Part shown: piece by piece, positions 9,276 through 17,082 of the stretch
Layout: every line of letters starts with the position of its first letter
How positions within the stretch are numbered: the first letter of the stretch is position 1
NCBI GenBank assembly: GCA_963777165.1
Contig: CAVZPO010000027.1
Location: 62,001 to 126,000, forward strand
Direction: 5' to 3'
From: DYJB01 sp963777165
Lineage (GTDB): Bacteria; Chloroflexota; Anaerolineae; Anaerolineales; E44-bin32
Length of the DNA stretch: 64,000 bases
Program-made: the position numbers and the translations under genes
The notes under the pieces: model-generated
The model's database searches: none
The model's input: the letters and a program-made list of their open reading frames with translations, nothing else
Told to the model about the DNA's origin: nothing

Positions 9276-10055
9276 CTAGCGATTGCCGGACGCCTCGACC
9301 GCACGCCTCACCAGGTCGACAAAGTCGGGCTTGAGGCTCGCTCCCCCCACCAGCGCCCCGTCGATCTCCGGCATCGCCATGAACTCGGCGATGTTGTCGG
9401 CCGTCACGCTCCCCCCATACTGGACGCGGACTGCCTGAGCGACCTCCTCACCGAAGCGGTCGGTGATCGGTCCCCGGATCGAGAAGGCGATGACCCGGTT
9501 GGCATCCGCCGGCGTCGCTGCCTTGCCTGTACCGATGGCCCAGATGGGTTCGTAGGCGATCACACTTCGCGCTACCTGAGCGGCGTCAACGCCCTCGAAG
9601 GCGCCGGCGACCTGGCCGCTGACCCAGGCGTGTGTTTCCCCGGCCTCCATCTGCTCCAGGTTCTCCCCGACACACACGATGGGCGTCAGATCCCTGGCGA
9701 CCGCCGCCCGCACCTTGCGGTTGATGGCAGTGTCGGTCTCGAGGGCCCCGCCGGCGGCACGGCGCTCGGAATGGCCGAGGATGACGTAGCGGCACACGCC
9801 GGCCAGCATCGCCGCCGAAATATCTCCCGTATGCGCGCCCTTGTCCTCGAAGTGCATGTTCTGCGCGCCCACGGCAATCGACGTCGCCGCCAGCGCCTCG
9901 GCCACCACGGCCAGGACCGTGAACGGCGGGCACAGGACGCGATCCGCGCCCTCGATCTCCGAGAGCGGAAACCGGATCCGGCGCACGAACTCAAGGGCTT
10001 CGTCCGTGCGCCCGAGGTTCATCTTCCAATTGGCCGCCAGGACGGGTCGACGCAT
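9276..10055 (-). CDS. tpiA: Triosephosphate isomerase
   Basis: Interconverts dihydroxyacetone phosphate and glyceraldehyde-3-phosphate in glycolysis. 259 residues from the ATG at 10055 (MRRPVLAANWKMN), the family's usual length; an upstream in-frame ATG exists but would add 11 residues before the conserved NWKMN. Visible catalytic residues: Asn and Lys in AANWKMN, His in ILGHSERR, Glu in AYEPIWAIGTG; phosphate loop VQYGGSV and GGAS. All complete, so this copy should be functional, unlike the stub at 2261. Confidence 0.96.
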   Translation of the reverse strand: MRRPVLAANWKMNLGRTDEALEFVRRIRFPLSEIEGADRVLCPPFTVLAVVAEALAATSIAVGAQNMHFEDKGAHTGDISAAMLAGVCRYVILGHSERRAAGGALETDTAINRKVRAAVARDLTPIVCVGENLEQMEAGETHAWVSGQVAGAFEGVDAAQVARSVIAYEPIWAIGTGKAATPADANRVIAFSIRGPITDRFGEEVAQAVRVQYGGSVTADNIAEFMAMPEIDGALVGGASLKPDFVDLVRRAVEASGNR

Positions 10056-10185
10056 GCTACTTGGACTCATGCCATAGGATGGTGACATTCACAGCGATGC
10101 GACTCCTTCTCAAGTGCGTGCCCTCGATCGGGCCGTGCTCCCGAGGCGGCGAGTTCCGCCGGCAGTCCCCTTCCTTGCGGGAGCG

Positions 10186-10212
10186 ATTGTACCCCTGCCT
10201 GTTTGGAATCAA
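10186..10212 (-). promoter_or_regulatory. Possible promoter of tpiA
   Basis: On the minus strand TTGATT is followed after 15 nt by TACAAT (or CTTGAT after 16 nt), leaving a leader of about 130 nt before the tpiA ATG. Spacing is slightly short, so confidence is modest. Confidence 0.35.
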
Positions 10213-10439
10213 GAAGACAGGCTGACACACTTGCCCACGTCCCGCCCACCCTTCCTCCTGCGCGGTGTCCGCCTTGGGCATCGTGTAATCATGTCGCTAC
10301 CGGAAACAGCTCGCGGCCAGGTGAGGGAGGACGATCTTGAGCGGGCGTCTCATCCCGGCCTCGCCCGGATCTCGAGGGAGAGTTGAGACGGTGATCCTGG
10401 GCTACTCCTACAAGTCACCGATAATAGACCTTCATTGTC

Positions 10440-10468
10440 TGGACACGCTTAGGTTCGCGATGTAGAAT
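10440..10468 (+). promoter_or_regulatory. Sigma-70-type promoter of the ABC exporter operon
   Basis: TGGACA and TAGAAT are separated by exactly 17 nt, about 50 nt upstream of the ATPase start. It sits in the divergent region between tpiA and the exporter genes. Confidence 0.55.
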
Positions 10469-10518
10469 GACGGACCTTCGCTCAAGAAGCCGATCGGCTG
10501 GACGAGGATCTACCCGCT

Positions 10519-11211
10519 TTGCGCCACATTTCCATTCAGGCCAACGCTCTGACGCGCACCTATCGCCGGGGCTCCGAAGACGTGCATGCCCTAATGGATG
10601 TGACGCTTGCGATCCCGCCGTCCGCCTTTGCCGTCGTCCTCGGGCCCAGCGGCAGCGGCAAGTCCACGCTGCTCAATCTCATGGGGGGTATCGACCGGCC
10701 GACGAGCGGGCACCTGAGGGTCGATGGCCTCGAGCTCCACACCTTGACCGAGCGGCAACTCGACGGCTACCGCCGGGACTACGTCGGCTTCGTCTTCCAG
10801 TTCAACAACCTGCTCCCCAACCTGGACGCGCTGGAGAATGTTGCCTTGCCGCTGATCGCCCAGGGACGCAGTTGGGCCCAAGCGAGGGATGAGGCCAGGA
10901 CGCAGCTGGCGGCGCTCGGCCTGGGCAGCCGGGCAAGCCATCGGCCGGAGGAGCTTTCGGGGGGCGAGCAGCAGCGCGTGGCCCTGGCTCGGGCTGTTGT
11001 TTCCAGGCCGGCCCTGGTCCTGGCGGATGAGCCGACCGGCGACCTTGACCTCGAATTGGCCGAGATCGTGCTCGACCTGATGTCGTCCCTCAATCGTGAT
11101 CTGGGCGCGACCTTCGTGATCGCCACCCACAATCCGCGGCTGGTGTCGCGTGCGACGCAAGTGATCGAACTCACCAATGGACGGATGACTCCCCCGGCGA
11201 CGCAGGCATGA
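10519..11211 (+). CDS. ABC transporter ATPase, LolD/MacB type
   Basis: A 230-residue ATPase that powers an FtsX-type (mechanotransmission) ABC system. Walker A GPSGSGKST, Q-loop FQFNN, signature LSGGEQQRVALARA, Walker B LVLADEPTGDLD and H-loop ATHNPRL are all intact. The start is TTG at 10519 (in-frame stop at 10468, no ATG between), with GAGGA 11 nt upstream. The stop overlaps the permease start (ATGA, 11208-11211). Confidence 0.93.
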   Translation: MRHISIQANALTRTYRRGSEDVHALMDVTLAIPPSAFAVVLGPSGSGKSTLLNLMGGIDRPTSGHLRVDGLELHTLTERQLDGYRRDYVGFVFQFNNLLPNLDALENVALPLIAQGRSWAQARDEARTQLAALGLGSRASHRPEELSGGEQQRVALARAVVSRPALVLADEPTGDLDLELAEIVLDLMSSLNRDLGATFVIATHNPRLVSRATQVIELTNGRMTPPATQA

Positions 11212-12348
11212 TCCATCTGGCGCTTCAGGACCTCCGCCACGACCTGCTCACCTTCGGGTTCAGTGTGCTTGGCACCGGGGTCCTGGTCTTCGCCTTCCTG
11301 CTCCTGATCCCGCTTTCTCTGGCGGTCACCCGCATCGGCGAGGCGGGGGGCCTGCCCCAGAATCTGATCCTCATTGAACGGGATGCCCTGCAGCCCGAGC
11401 AAAGCAGGATCGCTCCCAGCCTGGCGGAGAGCGTGTCTGCCATCCTCGGCGACCGCCTGGACCGCGTCGACCCGGTGATCTTCCGCATCATGCGCGTGGA
11501 GGAGCCATCCGATCCAGCTGCGCGGCGTCGCCTTCGAGTCGTGGGTGACTACGTTTCGCCTGCGGCTCCTCGAAGGAGCATGGCCATCCAGCTCCTCTGA
11601 AGTCGTGGTCGGTCAGCTGGCAGCCCAGGGCGGCGGCTGGCAGACCGGAAGCGAAATCAGCATCTATGGCCGGCGCTTTCGAGTCGCCGGCATTGCCGAC
11701 GGGCCGGGGACCAAGACGCAGACGATCTGGATGTCTTACTCGGCCGCCAGCGCGCTCTTCGGCCGGGAGAAGGGCGCCCAACTCCTCGTGGCCCATCTGC
11801 AACCGTCGGCGGATCCGCTTGTTTCCAGGCAAGACCTGGAGGATGGGCTCCGGTCGATCGGAGCCGAGTACGATGCTTACTTCGAAGACGCCCTCCTGCG
11901 CGAGTATGGCGCGGCGCTGAACGATCTCCGTTCGCTGGCGCTCTTGACGGCGGTCATCGCCATCGCCGCGGTGACTGTCGGATCGCACAATCTGGCCTGG
12001 CTCGCGGCCGAGGAGAGGATGCGCTTGCTCGGCGTTCTGCGTGCGGTTGGATTCGACCGCCGAGCCGTCGGCCGATACCTCCTCTTCCGCGCCGGAGTGA
12101 TCTCCGTGGCCTCGTACCTCCTTGCTCTGGCAGCGGCGATCCTCTTCATCCGGTTGGGGGCTGGGCCGAAGGACCTCGCCATCGGAGGAACCCAGACCGA
12201 CTTGAGTTCGAGTTCGGCCATGGCCGTGCTGGGTCTGCTTCTAGCGTGCGCCGCAAGCCTTGCGGGGACCTGGCTGTCGGCACGCCATATCCTGAGAGCC
12301 TCTCCGGCATCCTTGCTAGGGAGAGGACCGGGGAGCAGCTTCGCGTGA
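11208..12348 (+). pseudogene. FtsX-like ABC permease 1, single frameshift near 11500
   Basis: First permease of the LolD/MacB-type system. The N-terminal frame gives a transmembrane helix (LLTFGFSVLGTGVLVFAFLLLIPLSLAV) and part of the periplasmic domain to about 11500; the continuation lies in another frame (PIQLRGVAFESWVTTFRLRLLEGAWP, then three C-terminal helices: LALLTAVIAIAAVTVGS, ISVASYLLALAAAILFI, AMAVLGLLLACAASLAG). The breakpoint falls around GGAGCCATCC (11500-11510) and one indel explains it. The rest is well preserved, so a sequencing error or very recent mutation is likely. It overlaps the next start by GTGA (12345-12348). Confidence 0.85.
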
Positions 12349-13436
12349 GCGTAGCCGCGTGGCTTGCGCTGCGTGATCTCTCCGTCCACCGGCGCCAGGC
12401 CATCGCGCTGGGGATGGTGTTCGCGATGGCCGTCACGGCCTTCGTAGCACTGGGCAGCTACCGGCTGACGCTCTTGAGGGATTATCGGCCGGCGCGGGAA
12501 GACCAACTCGTGATCCAGGAGACCCAGTCGTTCGCCGAGTTCTACGGCAGCCGGCTCTCCCCCGAGATCGCGGTCGTGCTCGAAGACCTCGGTTTTCCCG
12601 GGGCCGTGGCGGAGATCCACGCCATCGTGGGGACATCGTTGGAGAATGCCGTGCTTCTCAAGGGTGTCGACCTGGCGCGCTACCCAGAACTGGACTCCTA
12701 TGTCATCCGCGCCGGCCGAGGACTCGAACCTGGCGATCCTCCACGTCGAGCGATGATCGGTACACGTCTGGCAGAACGGCTGGAGGCCGCGCCGGGGGAC
12801 ACGATCCAGTTGCGCGGGCGGCCCTTCGAAGTGATCGGCGTTTTCGAGACCGACTCGTACACGGAGAACGAGGCCTGGGTTCCGCTGGCTGGGGCGCAAG
12901 AGCTGCTCGGTTGGGGTCAGGACGTCTCCCTGTATGTCGTCACGGACGATGGCCGGTTGACACCGGGGCAACAACTCCTCGACGGCGTGTCGGTCGTCCG
13001 CCGGGGTGAGTTGTGGTCGACGTTCCCGCGGCAGTGGGATGGTCTGATGGCCCTGATCGGCACCGTGACGCAGGCGATCGGGCTGGCGGCCGCCTTCTCC
13101 CTCGCCGCCATGTTGTGGAGGCTCGCCTGGAGGAGGAGGCGGCAGATCGCCGTCCTGCGCAGCCTGGGTTTCAGCCGGACCGTCTTTGCGATCTACCTGG
13201 CCGTGCAAGGCGCTTCGGTCGCATTCACTGGTGGGGCGTGCGGCGTCCTGGCTGCGCTGGCGCTTCTTCGGTGGGTGCGACCCACGCTGGCGGGCGTCAG
13301 TCTCCGCCCGCACCTCACGCCAGATCTGTTGATATCGACCGGTGTCTGGTTGGGATTTCTAACCCTGCTGAGCGTCGTGGTCCCCGTCTGGGCGTTGGGC
13401 CGCAGACGCGTTGCCGAGCTCATGATCGGCGAATGA
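12345..13436 (+). CDS. FtsX-like ABC permease 2
   Basis: A 363-residue permease starting at the GTG that overlaps the preceding stop (GTGA); the longer upstream extension would overlap the first permease. Order: N-terminal helix (AIALGMVFAMAVTAFVALGSY), periplasmic MacB-like core domain (about residues 50-230) and three C-terminal helices (LIGTVTQAIGLAAAFSLAAML, VAFTGGACGVLAALALLRWV, TGVWLGFLTLLSVVVPVWALG). RQIAVLRSLGFSR is the coupling-helix region contacted by the ATPase. Likely pairs with permease 1 as a heterodimer; substrate unknown (lipoprotein or peptide trafficking are family roles). Confidence 0.88.
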   Translation: MSVAAWLALRDLSVHRRQAIALGMVFAMAVTAFVALGSYRLTLLRDYRPAREDQLVIQETQSFAEFYGSRLSPEIAVVLEDLGFPGAVAEIHAIVGTSLENAVLLKGVDLARYPELDSYVIRAGRGLEPGDPPRRAMIGTRLAERLEAAPGDTIQLRGRPFEVIGVFETDSYTENEAWVPLAGAQELLGWGQDVSLYVVTDDGRLTPGQQLLDGVSVVRRGELWSTFPRQWDGLMALIGTVTQAIGLAAAFSLAAMLWRLAWRRRRQIAVLRSLGFSRTVFAIYLAVQGASVAFTGGACGVLAALALLRWVRPTLAGVSLRPHLTPDLLISTGVWLGFLTLLSVVVPVWALGRRRVAELMIGE

Positions 13437-13476
13437 GGGGGCTCCCCCCTCTGCTCTCTGACTCTATGGAGGAACG

Positions 13477-14266
13477 ATGATGTCGAGAAGAAGTATTGTC
13501 GGTCTCGGGCTGCTCGTATTGATCGTGGGGAGCGCCTGTGGGATCAGTTCACAGGGCGGCACGCCGGCCGCAGGGGAGGGTGAAACACCGACCGCGGAGC
13601 CAACGACCGAGGCGCCCATGTTGCCGGTCTCCATCAATGAAGGCCTCGCCAGCCTTGACAGCTACCGCATGACCTACACCACCGATGCGTTCGATTCGGT
13701 CACTCAGGAACGGAGCGTGATCACCTTCGTGGTGGCCCGCGACGCCAATGCGGACGCCAGCTACAACCGCACGGAGACGCGGGTGACGGGCGAGGCAGAC
13801 GAAGTCGTTTCCGACGACGTCCAGGAGCAGTACATGATCGGCAATCAGGTGTGCCAGGTCGCAGGCGGTGAAGCGGAATTGACGACGATGAGCGACCCGG
13901 CCCGGGTGATGTCGGACCTGATGTCCCGGGTCGTCGTCTTCAAACCCCTGATCGAGAACCCGGTGTACGTCGGACAGGATGTTCTCAGCGGGGTGCCCGT
14001 TCGCACTTACACCTTCGAGGTGCGGAGCCTGGGTGTCGACTCGGGGGTGGAGGTGGCCCGCGCCGATGGCGAGTATGCCGTCGCCGCCGATGGCAATTAC
14101 CTGGTGCACTACAGGCTGGATATGGAGCTGCGCACGGCCGCCGAGGGAGATCCCGAGGCCGAGTTCGAACGTCTTTTCCATCGAGGCTTCCCTCGAGGAG
14201 ATCAACCAGCCCGTGGAAATCACGTTCCCTCCAAACTGCCAGGCGGCCGAATCCTCCGGGGGGTGA
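13477..14266 (+). pseudogene. Lipoprotein of the ABC exporter operon, frameshifted near its end
   Basis: MMSRRSIVGLGLLVLIVGSAC is a lipoprotein signal with cysteine after GSA; a low-complexity Thr/Glu/Pro linker follows. GGAGG lies 5 nt before the ATG. The main domain (residues about 45-230: GLASLDSYRMTYTTDAFDSV, VVARDANADASYNRTETRV, YLVHYRLDMELRTA) resembles LppX/LprG-like lipoproteins but is not firmly assigned. The downstream continuation IEASLEEINQPVEITFPPNC, ending at 14266, is in another frame, so a single indel near 14165-14175 has altered the C-terminus; as sequenced the frame runs on to 14313. Confidence 0.75.
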
Positions 14267-14309
14267 TGTCGGTCCGGATCGAATCGCGGCGGGCGCGCCG
14301 TCCTCGGTC

Positions 14310-14645
14310 GTGACCGGCCGATCTCGGCTGCGGATCACTGTTCTGACGCTGGGTTCCCGCGGGGACGTGGAGCCGTATCTCGGCCTGGGGGTCGCCCTGG
14401 TGCGGGCCGGCCACCAGATAACCGTGGCCGCACCGGCCGCTTTCGAGGCGCTCATTCGGCGGGCGGAGGGCCGCCTCCCAATCCCGCGTGGCTCCCTGCC
14501 TTCGGAGCGGCCGGTTCCGGCGATCGATGAGGCGCTGAACGATTCGAGAATCGCCGAACGGGCGGCCTTGCTAGGGTCTCAAATTCGCGCCGAGACAGGC
14601 TTGTCGACGGCTGTCCGCCTGATCGAGGCCACCAGCCTGTCATGA
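14310..14645 (+). pseudogene. Truncated glycosyltransferase (GT28/UGT-like N-terminal domain only)
   Basis: 111 residues carrying the N-terminal signature of sterol/macrolide glucosyltransferases: ITVLTLGSRGDVEPYLGLGVALVRAGHQITVAAPAAFEALI. Family members are about 400 residues and need the C-terminal nucleotide-sugar domain, which is missing: the next gene starts 113 bp later and no frame in between continues the family. It is a 3'-truncated remnant. Confidence 0.8.
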
Positions 14646-14757
14646 TTCATGCTGGGATCCGCTCGGCCCGACCCCCGAAAGGCCGAGAGGCGGTGGGCCC
14701 CCGGCGGGGTTATAAGTAGTCGTCAGGCATGATGAGCAGTACCGAAAGCGAGGCCCG

Positions 14758-16023
14758 ATGAGCGAGAGAGTGGACGCAGAAGACGCTAAGCCTCAGGCAG
14801 CTCCTTTCTTCGAGCAGCCCCGCGTCGAACAGGCGATCATCCCCGTTGGCCAGGGGATTGCGATCGGGCTGGAGCGCGTGTCCAGCCGCGAGTTGGGGAT
14901 CGGGGGGGCGTACGGCACGTGGGGCACCGGCTACGACAACCTGGCCTTGCGAAGCTTCATCGAGAAGCGCCTCGGCGAGACGATGAGAGACGACGAAGTC
15001 CTCAATCTGGCGGAGCTGGGTTTCGTCGGCCGGTATCACCTGCCCGACCTCTCGGACGCGGACCACCTCGAGGTGGAGCTCGAGGTCGGCGCCCGCCTGC
15101 TGCGCGAGGCCGCCCGAAGCAGCGGCTGGAACCCGTCCGAGGTGGAGGGGGTGCTGATCGGGATGAGCGGGCCCGTCGCAGTTGACTACGTCGCCCAGAT
15201 CGCCCAGCGGGCCGGCATCCCGGACGCTGCCCTCAAGGTCAGCGTCCACAAGGCCTGCGACGGATCGATGGGCGCCCTGCACCTGGCGCTCAACCCGAAT
15301 CTGGCCGTACCCGGACATCGGAACATCGCCCGCGAACTTCAAGGCAAGAAGGTCCTGGTCGGCGGGATCGAAGGGTTGAGCCGGTTCACCAGCCACGCTC
15401 GGGACAAGAACGCGCTGCAGTTGTTCGGCAACGGCGCCGGCGTGATCGGGGTGATCCCCGGGAAGACGATGACCTTCCTGGTGGGCAAGAGCCATGAGGC
15501 GTTCGACACGGAGGGCCTGCTCGAGGTGCGGATGTACTACCCCTACTCCGGCCCCAAGGAAACGGGGCAGTCGCGGGTGGAGGTGTCGGAGCCGGCGCCC
15601 GATCAAGTGCGCGTCGCCGGGATGATGCACGAGCCCGAGGACGGCAGTCCGGTGGTGATGGCCGGATTGATGGGCATGGTCAAGCTGTTCGTGCGCAACG
15701 GCGTCCAGGTGGTGTCGGACGTCGTGCGCGAGTACCAGGAATTGATGCGCAGCCGCGGCACGCCCGACAAGTCGATCGCCGTGGCCATCGTGCACCACGC
15801 CAATTACAAGATCAACCTGCTCAAGCAGAAGCACCTGAACAAGGAAGGCATCCGCTTCCCGATGCCGTGGCTGCTCAGCGAGTTCGGCAACGTCAGCGCC
15901 GCCTCGAACATGATCGCTTTCCTTCGCCAGCTCCCTAAGATCCATTCGGGCGACCATGTGCTTTTCGATGGCTTCGGCGCCGGGACATACTACGACGTGC
16001 TGGCCGTGGCCATGGGGACCTAG
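14758..16023 (+). CDS. 3-oxoacyl-ACP synthase III family (FabH-like) thiolase-fold enzyme
   Basis: 421 residues, longer than FabH (~320) because of an N-terminal extension and insertions. The condensing triad is visible: Cys in VHKACDGSMGAL, His in IVHHANYKIN, Asn in EFGNVSAASNMIAFL, and a C-terminal GDHVLFDGFGAGTYY glycine-rich loop. A Claisen condensation on an acyl-thioester is the family reaction; the acyl chain and whether it acts in fatty acid, menaquinone or secondary metabolism cannot be told. It stands alone, followed by a strong hairpin. Confidence 0.85.
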   Translation: MSERVDAEDAKPQAAPFFEQPRVEQAIIPVGQGIAIGLERVSSRELGIGGAYGTWGTGYDNLALRSFIEKRLGETMRDDEVLNLAELGFVGRYHLPDLSDADHLEVELEVGARLLREAARSSGWNPSEVEGVLIGMSGPVAVDYVAQIAQRAGIPDAALKVSVHKACDGSMGALHLALNPNLAVPGHRNIARELQGKKVLVGGIEGLSRFTSHARDKNALQLFGNGAGVIGVIPGKTMTFLVGKSHEAFDTEGLLEVRMYYPYSGPKETGQSRVEVSEPAPDQVRVAGMMHEPEDGSPVVMAGLMGMVKLFVRNGVQVVSDVVREYQELMRSRGTPDKSIAVAIVHHANYKINLLKQKHLNKEGIRFPMPWLLSEFGNVSAASNMIAFLRQLPKIHSGDHVLFDGFGAGTYYDVLAVAMGT

Positions 16024-16063
16024 CCGCAAGTTCCATTGCGACCCGCGGGCTGGATGAAACGAG

Positions 16064-16089
16064 AACGCCGGAGGTTGATCTCCGGCGTT
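16064..16089 (+). terminator. Intrinsic terminator after the FabH-like gene
   Basis: Perfect 10-bp stem AACGCCGGAG / CTCCGGCGTT with a 6-nt loop, followed by a T-containing tail; 41 bp beyond the stop. Confidence 0.7.
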
Positions 16090-16170
16090 CCGATTCGTTT
16101 GGTCCCACGGATGGAGCCCCGCAGCCGGTCGGCCTGCGCGGGCTGTTGCCGGAGCCGCGAAAGGGATCCG

Positions 16171-16893
16171 CTACATCGACGGTACTGGGGCGTCCGCCTG
16201 CTCCGAGCGGGTGGCTGCTTCCAGCGGCAGGGAGGACAGCAATCCCTTCAGCCTTGGATGATCGGCGTAGGCTCCGTGGCGCTCGGGAGGCAGCAGCGCC
16301 GCGATCCGGCACATGATCTCGTCGTCATACGCGGCGAGCTGCGCGGCCTGGTCGAGCCCGGGGCTGGCCGTGAGCCGGAACGGCTTGCCAAAGCGTACGA
16401 CGACGTTCACGCGTTGCAGTCTGCGCAGCCGGGCTTTTACGGCTGCGTCCTCCGTGCCGAGGATCGCCGTCGGCACGATGGGGGCCCCGGACTTGGCGGC
16501 CAGAAAGCCGGCGCCCGACCTCGCCTTCATCAGCGCCCCACTTGGACTGCGCGTCCCCTCCGGTGCAATCACCAGCGCTCCGCCTTGTTTCAACCGGCGG
16601 AGGCAGGTCCGGATCGCCGTCAGGTCGGCGCCAAAGCGGTCGACCCACACGCCATCCAGTGCCGCGGTCAGCCAACGGAAGATCGCCACTTCGCGGTACT
16701 TCTCGGCCACGAGCATGATGATGTCGTCGCGGTCGACCAGACAGTACACCAGCCCGGGGTCCAGGCGCCCGATGTGATTGGTCACGGCGACGATTCCGCC
16801 CGCCGGTGGGATGTTGTCTTCGCCGATCACCTGGATGCGGGTGAGCAGCTGGTAGAGCAGGCGGATCACAAACCGGGCGATCTTGAAGGTCAT
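16171..16893 (-). CDS. plsC: 1-acyl-sn-glycerol-3-phosphate acyltransferase (PlsC family)
   Basis: 240 residues. Transfers an acyl chain to lysophosphatidic acid in phospholipid synthesis. Block I NHIGRLD (NHx4D catalytic motif), block II around GVWVDR, block III EGTRSPSG and block IV VPTAILG are in order. The ATG at 16893 follows GGTGAGG; a GTG three codons earlier is an alternative. Convergent with the FabH-like gene. Confidence 0.9.
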   Translation of the reverse strand: MTFKIARFVIRLLYQLLTRIQVIGEDNIPPAGGIVAVTNHIGRLDPGLVYCLVDRDDIIMLVAEKYREVAIFRWLTAALDGVWVDRFGADLTAIRTCLRRLKQGGALVIAPEGTRSPSGALMKARSGAGFLAAKSGAPIVPTAILGTEDAAVKARLRRLQRVNVVVRFGKPFRLTASPGLDQAAQLAAYDDEIMCRIAALLPPERHGAYADHPRLKGLLSSLPLEAATRSEQADAPVPSM

Positions 16894-17082
16894 CAACCTC
16901 ACCCCGGGCCGCGGGCACGCCTATCTGGCGGGTAAGTCTAGTCGAGAGTCTGCGCTCCGGCAGCGCGCCCGTCGTGCCTCGATTGTACCTGGCGTCCACC
17001 GGTCCAAAGGCGTAAACTCTTCTTCTTGGGTCTCTTTAGTCATGGAGCCACCGGGCCCGCATGGCTTTGGTGGAGGGCGAAG

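Larger units (their letters stand above)
8931..9373 (+). repeat. Right copy of the ~445 bp direct repeat
   Basis: Contains the last 161 bp of eutN, the same intergenic spacer and hairpin, and the end of tpiA, which here continues into a full gene. Together with the left copy it reproduces the product expected from a single-crossover integration: full eutN plus tpiA stub on the left, eutN stub plus full tpiA on the right. Confidence 0.9.

Noticed and set aside
1919..9373. Composite transposon or genomic island with insertion-sequence ends
   Set aside because: The flanking direct repeats are pieces of housekeeping genes, not insertion sequences; no transposase, integrase or terminal inverted repeats were found.
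14710..16029. 439-codon minus-strand frame opposite the FabH-like gene
   Set aside because: Composition typical of antisense to a high-GC gene; the plus strand has intact catalytic motifs.
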